Positions 1-12,425 of a DNA stretch of 64,000 bases are shown piece by piece; position 1 is the stretch's first letter, and every line of letters starts with the position of its first letter. The notes under the pieces were generated by a model. That model ran no database searches. It was not told the DNA's origin and saw nothing but the letters and a program-made list of their open reading frames with translations. Source of the stretch: Berghia stephanieae. Lineage: Eukaryota > Mollusca > Gastropoda > Nudibranchia > Aeolidiidae. Made by a program: the position numbers and the translations under genes. Where the stretch lies: contig CM067443.1 of assembly GCA_034508935.3 (NCBI GenBank), positions 16,171,674-16,235,673 of the forward strand, in the 5' to 3' direction.

Positions 1-590
1 TTTTTTTTTTTTTTTTTACAATTCCGGTATTGTCTCTAAAAGTCCGATTTTCAAAAATAATAATGATGATGTATGGTAAGAAGAAAAAAAAAAGAGGAGT
101 GTGGGTGGGGATGGGGGTGGGTGGGGGTTAAAAAAGGTGAATTTTTAAAAAAATGATTATCAAAATGGAATTAAATAGAAAAATTAATTGCACTCCTTTC
201 CCTTCCCCCATTCCATTACCTTATACATGTGATATGTAGTTTTGCCAGCTGTGCCCGAATACTGTCTTTATGTGTTTGGTGGCAACGTTGGTGGTCATTT
301 TGATACAGAATTATCCATTGTTAAGAAATTCCTATTATTTTGTGTCAAAATTCCTATTTTCTGACCTTCTGATTCCACTTTTGGAACATAGAGGGTTGGC
401 AGCTCTAGATAATACGACATGAAAGGGGCCAATTTTGTAGATCGTGTTCCAAAGAGGAAACGTGAAAAAAAAGAAGGGTTGGCTACTTTTGGAGAAAAGG
501 AATTTCTAGATCAGAAATGATTATCATCATACGTCAGTCAAGGCCTACAACAAATGAATATTATAGAAACAACTAGCAATGGGAAATCAT
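1..590. other. No gene seen
   Basis: T run at the start, then AT-rich unique sequence with GT-rich patches. Confidence 0.6.
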
Positions 591-591
591 A

Positions 592-594
<3 letters not shown>

Positions 595-645
<51 letters not shown>
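595..645. repeat. (TG)n microsatellite
   Basis: About 25 GT units followed by a G run. Confidence 0.95.
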
Positions 646-647
<2 letters not shown>

Positions 648-820
648 GGGGGGATGGGGGTAATCCTTTCGAAATATTTGGTCCGTGGACTCAGATTTCG
701 TTACAATTTCCGCTGCGGTTCGGACACTTGCTTTTAATTATATTCATCAAGTCTTTTTCTTTTCATTTTGTTATGTTTTATTTTAAAAGAGGAAGGCAGG
801 AAATATTCCGTTTAAAACGA

Positions 821-985
821 CGTGCACTTATTTTCAGGTCTGATAACACAATTCCTTATGGGCTCATTGTTGTAATGGAAATCTCAAAAAAAAAATAAAT
901 TAAAAATGACGCGAAATATTGTCCATTACAACAATATGTAACTAGGCCCACAAGTGGGTTCGGATGTCAGACCTGTATATTATGT
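821..985. mobile_element. M1 palindromic MITE-like element
   Basis: Outer inverted ends GCACTTATTTTCAGGTCTGA and TGTCAGACCTG, inner pair TTGTTGTAATGG and CCATTACAACAA. The same layout occurs at five or more other sites in the window. Confidence 0.78.
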
Positions 986-1154
986 TATAATTATGTACAT
1001 GTCGGTTTTAAGCTATCAACGAAACCAAATTGATCTGTATAATAGCTCAGGAAAAGTGGCCTAATTATTTTTATGATCCCCGACACGAAAGTTATCACTA
1101 CCCTTAACCCTCCACCTTTTGGGAACATACATGAACATACTTATAAAGAAAACC

Positions 1155-1485
1155 TTGACTGACCGAAGATCAAGATCTGAACAAGTGTGTATGAAAGGTG
1201 CCAGACAAAGCAAGAACGAAAAATACACGAAAAAAAAAGCATACCAAAAAATCAGTCGACCTCGACTAGGGATCGAACTTCAGACATTCTGTTTATTGGT
1301 CAGAACATGGTAAACGGTAGCACGTCTGATCGGTAATCAGAAGGTCTGAGATTCGACCCCTAGTAGAGGTTGACTGAATTTTTGGAATGGTTTGGTTTTT
1401 TTTTTTCCATGTATTTTTCTTTCTTGCTTTGTCTGACACCTTTCATACACACTTGTTCAGATGTTTATCTCCTACCGGTGCCTGC
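1155..1485. mobile_element. M3 palindromic element with a tRNA-like centre
   Basis: Left arm GATCTGAACAAGTGTGTATG through CCAGACAAAGCAAGAACG is mirrored by the right arm CTTGCTTTGTCTGACACC through ACACACTTGTTCAGAT. The centre contains ATCGGTAATCAG and GAGATTCGACCCC, resembling a tRNA anticodon stem and B box. Confidence 0.72.
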
Positions 1486-1908
1486 TCCTTAATTACTTAA
1501 TTTGATAGTTACTGACCGAAACAAAAAAGGGTATTTTGTCGATGTAAGGCAGGCTGCTGTGATGGTCGGGAATGCAAATAAAATATAATATTAACTAAAC
1601 TAACGGTCGGTGGGTGGCATTTGTCTATTTGTTCCTATATAATCTAATCTCAATACGATTGGTTATTGGGGGGGGGGGGGGGTGGATAAAATTAAGAACG
1701 AGAACAAGAAAAAGAGGGAGGGTGGGGGTGCGGGGGGGGGGGGGGATAGATGAGTCTAGTGTAAATGAGAAATTTCAACACAAGGGACCAAGAATAGGGA
1801 AGATAAGGAAGATTGAGACAAATTCTACTTCCAACATAATTTTAAGAGCAATGAAAGAAGAGCTCGTGGGTGTTGCACGACGTCAAGAAAAACTATAACA
1901 GAATTCTC

Positions 1909-1910
<2 letters not shown>

Positions 1911-1990
<80 letters not shown>

Positions 1991-2080
1991 AGAAAAAAAA
2001 AAGAAATAATAGATGAATAAATTAGAGGTCCTGATACAAAACTCCCTCAAAAGCTGAGGATCCGGACAGTAACCAGGGGG

Positions 2081-2167
<87 letters not shown>

Positions 2168-2201
2168 TCTCTCTCTCTCCCTCTCTCTCTCTCTCTCCCT
2201 C

Positions 2202-2232
<31 letters not shown>
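1911..2232. repeat. (AT)n, (CT)n and (CA)n microsatellites
   Basis: (AT)n at 1911-1987, (CT)n with rare CCT at 2085-2211, (CA)n at 2212-2232, within 0.35 kb. Confidence 0.95.
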
Positions 2233-2233
<1 letters not shown>

Positions 2234-2612
2234 TCTGTATTGGTTCCTGATCCCACCGCCCCTTCCCAATACACTACTACCTTCAAGCATTCAAAATTAT
2301 CCAAACCTGATTCAGACACAACTCTTCAAACGAATCAGTAATCCCTTAAAATTCGCATCGAATTCAAGTGGGGGGGGGGGGGGGGAAGAGGGGGGGTGGA
2401 GGTAGAGGAGAACGAAAAGGAGAGATTCTTTTTTTTTTTAAATACAGAAGAAAAAAAAAGAAAAAAACAGAAGGGAGGGGCGGGTGAGACTATCACTTTT
2501 CATTTCGATATCCATATTAATATAACTGGAAGCACTTCAACGAAAACATCAACATCACAAGTGAACGCAAAGAAGGGATCAAAACGTTAAAGTGAACAAC
2601 GAAACCCCAGTC

Positions 2613-2862
2613 CTGCCGTACTCTGGAGAAAAAAAAAAAACATATTTAAAAATTTGGCCAGAAAACTCGTCCTTCAAATATCGATCGATTTAAACGACCC
2701 TCATCTTGGCAAAAACACTCAAACCCGAGATTCGCCGAAAACCCGGGTTTGAGAGTTTTTTTTTTTTTTTGCCAAGATGAGGGTTATTTAAATCGATCGA
2801 TATTTGAAGTACGAGTTTTCTGGCCATATTTTTAAATATGGGTTTTCTGCAGAGTACGGCAG
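2613..2862. mobile_element. M2 palindromic MITE, complete
   Basis: Exact 13-base terminal inverted repeats CTGCCGTACTCTG (2613-2625, 2850-2862). Long arms contain GGCCAGAAAACTCGT, ATCGATCGATTTAAA and GACCCTCATCTTGGC. The centre is AAACCCG/CGGGTTT. Nearly the whole 250 bases can fold into one hairpin. Confidence 0.82.
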
Positions 2863-2917
2863 AGTTAGTGCTGTCGTTTTTCTATTTGCTGTATTCTAAT
2901 GAAACAAGAAGGTGATG

Positions 2918-2919
<2 letters not shown>

Positions 2920-2979
<60 letters not shown>
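2920..2979. repeat. (AG)n microsatellite
   Basis: Sixty bases of uninterrupted GA units. Confidence 0.95.
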
Positions 2980-2981
<2 letters not shown>

Positions 2982-3179
2982 CCCTCCCAGTCAAAAGGTG
3001 AGAAATCATGGGTTGAATACGAAAGCGAGATTCAACTAACTGAAAGGGAAACAACGGGCGAAAATAAATGTGATGATAAAAGCATCCACATTTTCCATCG
3101 CGTGTTATCTTTGTGAAAGTGTATGTATGAGGTAAAAATGGCGAGTTTTTAACTTTTATCAGAAGGAACGAAAATGGTG

Positions 3180-3720
3180 TACTCAAGTATTCTCGTATCC
3201 GAACTGTAGCTAGTGAACTATCGTGTTTAACTAGTAAGAAAATAGTAGTCTCTTATGGCAAAGATAATTTCAAATAATGAAGAAGAGTTGTGCTCCCCGA
3301 TATCAATGTTAAATCTTTCAATATTTTTGTTTTTACACTACAGCCTCTCTTTAATGTTTTTTTTTAATAAATAAAAAAAAAAGCCAGCTTATCAATGGTA
3401 TTAGTTAGATTTAATTCCAATATTATGTTAGATGTTGTTGGGACGGTGGAGTGACTTCCGTCGATCCATGCCACCACTACATTCGTTTATTCTTGTATTT
3501 ATCTATGTATTCATATTTTTTATTTATTTTGGTATTATAGTTGTGTATACACACGTACGCCCACATACATAGACACACTTATTACATGCACATATATCTT
3601 TTTGTTAATCCACAGCCTCGATTCCCCATTAGTTATATACCACAGAGATTTATCCCGATGACAAATGTGTATACATAGGTACAAAAAAAGCTCTCTTTTA
3701 CTTTTAACCTAGAGGTAAAA
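3180..3720. other. No gene seen
   Basis: AT-rich sequence without a supported reading frame or repeat partner in the window. Confidence 0.6.
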
Positions 3721-3724
3721 ACAA

Positions 3725-4018
3725 AAACTTGAGCTTTTATATAGCGCAATATCCACTTAACGTGCTCAACGCGCTTTACAAGGGGTTAATAGCAACACTT
3801 AACATGTAGGACATCACATGACGCCTTTTATGCGATGTTACAATTTTGTTCGGACAGAGACAACGCTGATAACACACGGGTATGCATTTTACACCCGACC
3901 ACGGTGAGAGAATGTGAGTAAAGAGCCTTTTCCAAGGACTCTACTATGCGCCGAGCGAGGCTCGAACCCAGGACCTTCCGACCCGAAAGCGAGTGTCAAA
4001 CCACAAAGCCGCACGAGG
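3725..4018 (-). mobile_element. SINE-A, tRNA-headed
   Basis: Sense (minus) head GCGGCTTTGTGGTTTGACAC and B-box-like GGGTTCGAGCC. The tail has AAAGCGCGTTGAGCACGTTA and GCGCTATATAAAAGCTC. Ends about 60 bases before the LTR element. Confidence 0.82.
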
Positions 4019-4076
4019 TAGGCTTAGTAACAGAAACGGCAACGAGCAATTTCCAACTAGAAGTTGATTTGCTCTT

Positions 4077-5421
4077 TGTCACAAAGTGACAATGCCAAAG
4101 AGTGAGTCGGTGGTCTGCAGAACCTCCGTCCCAGTCAATGGCCTTAAAGGGTTGCTAACGTCCAACAAATTGACCAGCCCAACAAACTAACAATCAGAGA
4201 ATGATAAGTAAATTTTCATATTTCATATAATTTATTAATGCAAATTACTCTCTCACACTCTCTCTCATTCGCACATGTAATGACGAACACTCAATTCACT
4301 CGACAGTAACGATGAACGTGGAACAATGAATAAGTCACATAAGTCACAAACAGATTTACCTTTACAGAACACATAGAACACAATATGAACTGTCCGTCAC
4401 AGGTCCGTCAGGGCTTCTTCCTCTTGTCGAGATGATGCAGTCTGTCGTCCTTTCTTTCTACTGTCACAATTTGTACTGTCCAACCTCTCTTTGAATCTAA
4501 GGCGTCGGCCTTATAACAATACAACTAAAATGTCCACGGCTTTGGCCGGATATGAACAATATTCATATGGTATAATATCGATGGCATCGGCCAAGGATAA
4601 GGCTATTAAAATGTTCTGGCTTTGGCCACAAATCAAACGAAGAAAAGTCTTACATCCAAAATTCAAAAGGGTTAAAGTTAATTCATATAATAGTTTCTTT
4701 GGCTTTGGCCCCAAATCAACAGGCCCACTAGAATGGGAAAGAAAACAATATTTAATTAACCATAGAAAAACAAAAGCAATAATACTTAAACTAGATCACC
4801 TTTACGCATATCACAACACTATAAACTTCTCAACACACGTGGTCACTGCCCTACGTGCTTGGCACAAACTATCAAATTAGAAAATCACTTGTATTAATAC
4901 ACTCATAATATAAGCAGAAAGATAGAATCAAATGAATAATTCCACCAACCGCAAGGCCTGTAACAATTAAAATCACAATTAATTGATTTTAATAAACTGA
5001 AGTAAAAACTTCTTGCAAAACAGCATCGGCTGAACTTTGCATAGAAAATAAAATACGCCCGAATCGTCGGACGGCCAACTGGTGACTGGGGAGGATGAAA
5101 GTTTTACAAAAACCAAGAAACAGAATTTTAAAAGAAAAGAAATACTTTTTTTTTTTTAATGGTCTCTCTTTGTGTGCCCGGAAATGACTCGCGGGAAAAT
5201 CCACGAACTGTGAAATAGAATTTCCGACCTCAAACTAAAGCCATTAAAACGGTTCTACTCAACACCAGGTCCCTATGTCCCTTTATCTATTCCAGAGAAG
5301 TCAACCACAAAAGGACGAATGCGATATGATCAACACATCGGGACATCACGAACTAAGGATAACATTGGGATTAGCGTACACAATAAACTTAATAAAATAT
5401 TAATAATAACATTTCGTGACA
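4077..5421 (-). repeat. 3' LTR of the Gmr1-like element
   Basis: Direct repeat of 1345 bases, nearly identical to 8562-9934. It begins TGTCACAAAG on the plus strand and ends CGTGACA, giving the TG...CA ends of an LTR. A purine-rich tract lies just inside the element on the coding strand. Short reading frames within it also occur in the other LTR and are not treated as genes. Confidence 0.93.
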
Positions 5422-5432
5422 CAGCCCCCTTC

Positions 5433-7025
5433 TTAAGACAAAAACACAATTTTTGTTACAATACTTTGAACGAAATGTTCACATCCGAGACAAGAAGTCT
5501 GGCCATGGTTGTCAGTTCCCTTAACAGACCTCAGGGTGAACCGATACTGACTCAATAACAGAGCCCAACGCATGAGTCTGCCATTCTCGGACTTTGCTCG
5601 ATTCAAGAAAAGAAGAGGCGCGTGATCTGTCTCAATGACAAATTGTCTCCCGACAAGATACGTGCTCAACTTCTGTATTGCCCAAACTAGAGCAAGACAT
5701 TCACGCTCCACAACTGGGTAACGTTGTTCCTTGACAACAGTTTCCTGTTTACATGTTAGAACGCTCTACGCTTTGGCGCACCCCAGACAATACGATTCAT
5801 CTCTCAATGGAACAGTCCTAAGGGGCACTTTGGGTATTCGCCCTCTAGATGCCGATCGCTGACATCGGTCACACGACTGGCAAAATCTCTGGACATCGGT
5901 CCACACGCTGGGCCAGAAGAACTCGTTGAGAATCCGGTCAGTAGTCTTCTTAGCGGCCATGTGCCCAGCAGGTATATTTTCATGACCCAACTTCATGACC
6001 GTGGGTCTAAGGTCCTTCGGAACGACCAGTTGCCTCATGACATCTCCATGATTGGTCCGCTTTGACCTAAAATACCGGACGAGGACACCGTCTTCGAAAC
6101 CGTACCAAGTCTCGTTAGATCGGCCAGTCTGTCTTACCTCCCCGGTCTGTGCCATCTGCATGCACTTCATCAGTGTCTGGTCGTTAGTCTGTTTCTCCAC
6201 TAACTGCTTGACATTGATATCGATATTTGACGCAATCGGCGTCGTCAATGGCTTCATGCCCTTCTTGTGCGCAGCGGACCTCGTGTCCACCACATTCACT
6301 TCCCCTATGTCAATTCCTGGGCATTTTGCATTGGGAATATTCCCGACAACCACATCATATAATGTGTTGTCTATTTGCATTGCCGAAACCGGCCCATCGT
6401 AGTATGGACATCTCAACTCCGTTTCTACCACGGAAGCTGTTGCAATGCTACCATCTAGGAGCGAAACTGGTACCTTCCTGTCGCTCACTTTAGCTGGTGA
6501 CAATATTCCCTTGCGTACCACCACGCAGCTACAACCGCTGTCACGCAGAACAGTCACACGTTTCCCGTCAATGAAGCCGGTTGCCACTGGCATACGCGAG
6601 AGTTGATGGTTGTCATCGGCTCTGCAAGCTGCAGAGATCACGGGTACAGTACACCCACATTTGAGTTCCATAGATCCGTGGTGATTTTCGCACCCCGGTT
6701 CTGTGGTCAATGACGCCGCAGTATGTGATACACGGTCACGTTTCTTCCAGCAGTTTTCTTCGGTGTGACCCCGTCGTTTGCAAAATGCACACGTCGTAAC
6801 TTCCGCTCGAAGAGCAGAGAACTGGTGTGGCTTCTGTGGGCAATCACGAGCGATATGACCAGGTTTGGAGCATCGATGACAAGTCACCCGCTTGTCCTTC
6901 TGAGCCCCCGTTGGACTCGTCTCCACTGTCTTCATATGACGCTCATCCTCCGTCGGCTTAATTGTCAATGATGGCTCCTTACTCGTCCTAGGCATGGTCG
7001 AGTGAGGCCTAGAATAGGCGTTCAT
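5433..7025 (-). pseudogene. pol-like regions of the Gmr1-like element
   Basis: Coding-strand sequence downstream of gag shows two zinc knuckles (CHRCSKPGHIARDC and CAFCKRRGHTEENC), a retroviral-type protease DSG, an integrase zinc-binding region (H-x-H ... CQSCDRC) and an RNase H fragment with ETDHAPL. These are parts of a broken element. A complete polymerase region was not recognised. Confidence 0.82.
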
Positions 7026-7894
7026 CGCCCGTGCGCCTCCACATAATTTTCAACCAACTTGACAACTTCTTCCGTGTTCCCAGGTTTCCTTTCCTTGAGA
7101 AACACCTGTAAATCCCGGCCACACGAATTGATTAGCTGCTCCTTCAGTATCAGATCTATAATCTCTTCAGCGTCGGATTTGTTTTTCCCCGCTAAAGAAA
7201 TCCACCTGTCCAGGTACCCAGCAATTCTAATCTTAAATTGGCCCATACGCTCTCCATGCTCTGGCCTACTTGTACGGAAGCGTGCGGCAAACCCATCCTC
7301 CGTCAAATTGTAATGCGCGAGCAGCGCGTCCATGACCTTCCCGAAGTCTTTGGCATCGGCCTCGTCCATACGGGTATAAACTTCCAGGGCCTTTCCGGAC
7401 AGTAGGGCACCCAGGTGGGTTGCCCAGTCAGAACTGTGCCAGTTATTGGCAGAAGCATGCCTCTCAAATCGCGAAATGTAACTCGAGACATCATCTCTCC
7501 TATCATCAAGCGGCGGTAGTCGTGGGCTCTTCCCGACCGACGACGACGGCACATGAGTCCCGGAGGATGCATGAGTTGGATGCTGTACCTTCAATCTTTC
7601 CAACTCCAATTCTCTTTCCAAAAGAGCGGCTTTCAGCTCCAGTTTCTTCTCTTCGCGGGCGCTCTCCTCCTTTGCCGATTCTCGATCGTGTTCTCTTTGC
7701 TCTCTTTCGTGCTCCCTTTGTTCTCGCTCGTGCTCCCTTTGTTCTCGCTCGTGCTCCCTTCGCGCCTTGGCCTCATTCAGAGCATCCGTCTTGCGAGCTT
7801 CTTCCTGCTTTATTTGTTCATCTACCCATTTCCTTAAAGCCTCACCTTCCAATGCCAGTTGTGCACCGAGTTTGATTAATTTCTCAACATCCAT
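7022..7894 (-). pseudogene. gag-like region of the Gmr1-like element
   Basis: Reading frame of 290 codons with a charged N-terminal half rich in repeated REHEREQ heptads (coiled-coil-like). A C-terminal part carrying LKEQLINSCGRDLQVFLKER resembles the SCAN fold, which is known to derive from the capsid C-terminal domain of Gmr1-like gag proteins. It belongs to the fossil LTR element and is not a host gene. Confidence 0.8.
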
Positions 7895-8561
7895 GATGGG
7901 TCAAGGAGGAAAAGACAATGTAGTTCAATAAAATAAAGCAAAGGAGATAAAACACTTGAGCAAGCAAGAGAAACTTAAAAACAAAGTCTTTGTAATTATA
8001 CAATTAGAAAATCAGTCAACAATATCAACTAGTGGAAATTTATATACCTTCGGGTATAACTAAAGAATGAATTTAAATAGTGCAATAATTACTTACTTCA
8101 AGCAATTATCATTTCTTCTCGCCTTTAATGGCAAATAAAATAATCAGCGATGATGTGTAACAACACTTCTCATAATATAACAACCACGGGGATACAGTAG
8201 GTATCGACGCTCCCTGTTCCCAACTCAGTTTACAATAACAAGTCAATCTGACCCAATTCACGTAAATCTCAGCGACAGACAACTGGTTTAAGATAACCAA
8301 CAAGTGACAACAATAACAGAAGGTTGCAACTTAGCCGATGTCTTTTAACAAAAGGCAATAAATCAATGACAGTGCAAGTTCCTATTCAATGTCATGGGAT
8401 ACGACTTTACAGTCTTACGTCAGTCAACAAAATATAAACTGTCTTTATAAGTGAGTAACAGATGAGGTGAGAGTCAGTTACAAATCACCCCCGACCATCA
8501 GTATTAGACAAAAATCAACCTGTTAAACGTCAGCAAGAAAACCCGGCAGCTCCACCAAAAA

Positions 8562-9934
8562 TGTCACAAAGTGACAATGCCAAAGAGTGAGTCGGTGGTC
8601 TGCAGAACCTCCGTCCCAGTCAATGGCCTTAAAGGGTTGCTAACGTCCAACAAATTGACCAGCCCAACAAACTAACAATCAGAGAATGATAAGTAAATTT
8701 TCATATTTCATATAATTTATTAATGCAAATTACTCTCTCACACTCTCTCTCTCATTCGCACATGTAATGACGAACACTCAATTCACTCGACAGTAACGAT
8801 GAACGTGGAACAATGAATAAGTCACATAAGTCACAAACAGATTTCACAAGAAGGTGGGGCCCCTTACCTTTACAGAACACATAGAACACAATATGAACTG
8901 TCCGTCACAGGTCCGTCAGGGCTTCTTCCTCTTGTCGAGATGATGCAGTCTGTCGTCCTTTCTTTCTACTGTCACAATTTGTACTGTCCAACCTCTCTTT
9001 GAATCTAAGGCGCCGGCCTTATAACAATACAACTAAAATGTCCACGGCTTTGGCCGGATATGAACAATATTCATATGGTATAATATCGATGGCATCGGCC
9101 AAGGATAAGGCTATTAAAATGTTCTGGATTTGGCCACAAATCAAACGAAGAAAAGTCTTACATCCAAAATTCAAAAGGGTTAAAGTTAATTCATATAATA
9201 GTCTCTTTGGCTTTGGCCCCAAATCAACAGGCCCACTAGAATGGGAAAGAAAACAATATTTAATTAACCATAGAAAAACAAAAGCAATAATACTTAAACT
9301 AGATCACCTTTACACATATCACAACACTATAAACTTCTCAACACACGTGGTCACTGCCCTACGTGCTTGGCACAAACTATCAAATTAGAAAATCACTTGT
9401 ATTAATACACTCATAATATAAGCAGAAAGATAGAATCAAATGAATAATTCCACCAACCGCAAGGCCTGTAACAATTAAAATCACAATTAATTGATTTTAA
9501 TAAACTGAAGTAAAAACTTCTTGCAAAACAGCATCGGCTGAACTTTGCATAGAAAATAAAATACGTCCGAATCGTCGGACGGCCAACTGGTGACTGGGGA
9601 GGATGAAAGTTTTACAAAAACCAAGAAACAGAATTTTAAAAGAAAAGAAATACTTTTTTTTTTTTAATGGTCTCTCTTTGTGTGCCCGCGGAAATGACTC
9701 GCGGGAAAATCCACGAACTGTGAAATAGAATTTCCGACCTCAAACTAAAGCCATTAAAACGGTTCTACTCAACACCAGGTCCCTATGTCCCTTTTTGATC
9801 TATTCCAGAGAAGTCAACCACAAAAGGACGAATGCGATATGATCAACACATCGGGACATCACGAACTAAGGATAACATTGGGATTAGCGTACACAATAAA
9901 CTTAATAAAACATTAATAATAACATTTCGTGACA
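8562..9934 (-). repeat. 5' LTR of the Gmr1-like element
   Basis: Direct repeat of 1373 bases matching 4077-5421 with about six substitutions and a few small length differences. It lies upstream of the gag-like region on the coding strand. Confidence 0.93.
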
Positions 9935-9998
9935 CTCTTGATCCCTAGATGTAGTCAGATGGCTGAAAGTGTGCATCTCATGCCCTTTGACAAGACAA

Positions 9999-10068
9999 CT
10001 GCCGTACTCGGGAAAAACACGAATTGAAAAATTTGGCCAGAAAACTCGTCCTTCAAATATCGATCGGG
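9999..10068. repeat. M2 left arm fragment
   Basis: CTGCCGTACTCGGG, then GGCCAGAAAACTCGTCC and ATATCGATCG. Begins about 60 bases beyond the LTR element and runs into T/G-rich sequence. Confidence 0.68.
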
Positions 10069-10069
10069 T

Positions 10070-10440
10070 TTTTCTTTCTTTTTGTTTGTTTCGTTTTAAG
10101 TTGGGTTTTTTTTTTTTTTTTTTGTGTTTTCTTTTTTGGTTTGTTTGTTTTTCTTTCTTTTGTTTGTTTCATTTTAAGTTGTTGTTTTTTTCTAAATTGT
10201 TTATTTTGGTTGTTTGTTTGGGGTTTTTTTTTTCGTTCTTTGCTGGGTTTTTTTTTGTTGTTTTTTTGGTTTTTTTTTGGAAGGGGGGGGGGGGGGGTTG
10301 TTGGCAGGGTTCTTTTTTGGTGTTGGTGGGGGGGGGGGGGGGGGTTCTCCGATGTTACCAGAAAACTTTTTACATGATCGATAAAATAAATGCCACCCAT
10401 ATAACGTTTTTTTTTTTTTTGTTTTTTTTTTTTTTTTAAG
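10070..10440. repeat. T/G-rich low-complexity tract
   Basis: Runs of T broken by G, with two long G runs at 10285-10298 and 10328-10344. No gene. Confidence 0.85.
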
Positions 10441-10676
10441 TTTCAAACTTAAGAATTCACTTGAAGGCTAAGTGTGAGATTTTCTAAACGAGCATGAATT
10501 TATCCCTAATCCATAGATTTATTTGAAATAAAAGTTGACTGGCCAATCTGAAAGTAAAGGTGTTTTTATCAGTGTTCGGGATCTCACATAGAGAATACAG
10601 TAGTAGTCTGAGGGACTCCATGCCCCCTGTGTTGTGACCCGGAAAGGTAAAAGATGCGGGATGTTTAACCAGTTAA

Positions 10677-10998
10677 CTGCCGTGCCCCAGAAAAAGGTGT
10701 CTTTAAACAAATTTGGCCAGAAAACTCGTCCTTCAGATTATATCGATCGATTTAAATGACCCTCATCTTGACCCAAAAAAAAAACAAAAACAAAACAAAA
10801 CAAAAAAAAACCCACTAAAACTGTGACCTCGCCAGGTCTTCCTTAGTCCCAGGGTTGACTTTTTTTTAATACTTTTTTTTTATTATTACCAAGATGACAG
10901 TCGTTCAAATCGTTCGTTATTTGAAGGACGCGTTTTCTGGCCAAAATTTTAAACACGAGCTTGTTTGGGGTTTGTTTTTTATTTCCACAGTACGGCAG
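10677..10998. mobile_element. M2 element, diverged
   Basis: CTGCCGTGCCCC at the left, CAGTACGGCAG at the right, both arms with GGCCAGAAAACTCGTCC or its complement. The centre is expanded by A- and T-rich sequence. Confidence 0.75.
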
Positions 10999-11278
10999 TG
11001 AACTGATTAATTTCACCAGAGACAAATATTTGACATTAGTTTAGTTGGCTTCAGTACTATTTATGATTATGATTCTACCTGACGTTGCATTCAGATTAGT
11101 CATCTACGCAGGGAAGCTGGTGAAGTTTATTGGATTCACCACGCTATTTTCATTTTCATTGTAGCCATCAGTCAGTGTGGTGTTCACAAAACTATGAGAG
11201 ATTTGCTCGATTAGTTGGTTGGAAAAGAGCAAGCTGGCTACATAGGAGGTTAATGTTCAGACGGCACGTACATGCCCC

Positions 11279-11279
<1 letters not shown>

Positions 11280-11361
<82 letters not shown>

Positions 11362-11385
11362 TCTCTCTCTCTCTTCTCTCTCTTT

Positions 11386-11443
<58 letters not shown>

Positions 11444-11465
11444 CACAACACATACACACACATAC
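11280..11465. repeat. (CT)n / (CA)n microsatellite
   Basis: About 160 bases of CT units with TTC interruptions, then ACACA units. Confidence 0.95.
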
Positions 11466-12067
11466 ACAAAGACACATTATATACCGACCGACCTACTGCC
11501 CACCTGCATTGACTACACACCAACCTCTCTGTACCCCTCTTATCTCTATTTCCTACCCAGCTTCTTCAGATCAAAATCTATATAATATATTTAATAAACA
11601 ATCGCTTAACTAAAAGACACCTGTTATTCCACCCGTTCCTCCCTGATTCGTTAAAAAGAAGGAAGAAAAAGAAAGAAAGAAAAGAAAAAAAAAGACCGAA
11701 AAAAAAGGGAGTGTGAGTCAGGAGCAAGAGATTAAAAAAAAAAAAAAAATAAACGATGGAAAGCAAAGTAAAGTATAGTTCTATATACAAAAAAAAAAAA
11801 AATTGATAGTGTTGAAATACCAATTTGTAGATCAATACCTAAGGCGATACCCAGCCGGAAATACCAACGCTATCTCTTAAAACGTCTTCGTTCCTTTCAT
11901 TTATTTCTTCCTGAAAGAAGGCGAAGGTGAGCTCACATCAAACAAGTTTTAACCCACACGGGCAACGTGCCAGACGAATTATTTGGCAGCCTCGCACGAG
12001 TCTTCTTGCAACCATTTGTTCACTTCCCCATTCTTTATAACAGACACTAATATACGTACAAGTAAGT

Positions 12068-12259
12068 ATAGATAGTTCGAAGATGACGTCACTCATGTCT
12101 TTGTTATTGTTTTTGCCATCCGCGTTTATGAGTACTTTTCACTAAACTGTATTAACCAGACCATAAACCTTCAAGGTTACATACAGTTTGTGTGTTGGCC
12201 AGTTTTACGTCCGGATGGCAATGTTGTGAACTTCTTAGCCAAGTGCATACTATCTACAA
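12068..12259 (-). repeat. M6 repeat, inverted copy
   Basis: Complementary to 14027-14213 and 14214-14430. Shared landmarks are GATGGCAAAAACA, TGGTTAATACAGTTTAGTGA and CAACATTGCCATCCGGA. Confidence 0.75.
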
Positions 12260-12286
12260 CAACAACAGCCATGTGTACTTATTCAC

Positions 12287-12425
12287 AGGTCTGATAACTC
12301 AAATTGTCATGGGGCCATTTTTTTTTTTTTTTGTAATGGAAATACATACTCTCAAACGAACACAAAATATTCTCCATTACAACAATGTGAAATCAGGACC
12401 GTAATTTCGTTTGGTTATCAGACCT
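12287..12425. mobile_element. M1 element
   Basis: AGGTCTGATAA at the left and TTATCAGACCT at the right are exact inverses, with inner TGTAATGGAAAT and TCCATTACAACA. Confidence 0.78.

Larger units (their letters stand above)
4077..9934 (-). mobile_element. Gmr1-like Ty3/gypsy LTR retrotransposon, broken, recent
   Basis: The element is bounded by two long direct repeats (LTRs, TGTCAC...GTGACA) and flanked by a perfect 5-base target duplication, CTCTT, at 4072-4076 and 9935-9939. Coding sense is the minus strand. Visible parts in 5' to 3' order are a gag-like region with a SCAN-like stretch, two CCHC zinc knuckles, an aspartic protease DSG, an integrase-type HHCC zinc-binding region and an RNase H fragment. 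Integrase-type sequence lying upstream of RNase H, plus a SCAN-like gag, fits the Gmr1 clade, where integrase precedes reverse transcriptase. Not every part of a full pol is visible. It is a broken fossil with at least a few breaks. The two LTRs differ by roughly half a dozen substitutions over 1.34 kb, so the insertion is young. Confidence 0.9.

Noticed and set aside
1988-2319. Arg-Glu repeat proteins (also near 11.2, 18.8 and 30.0 kb)
   Set aside because: Translations of AG/CT microsatellites.
4491-4880. 129-codon frame inside the left repeat, also at 8999-9388
   Set aside because: It lies in both LTRs and has no protein-like features; it is LTR sequence, not a gene.
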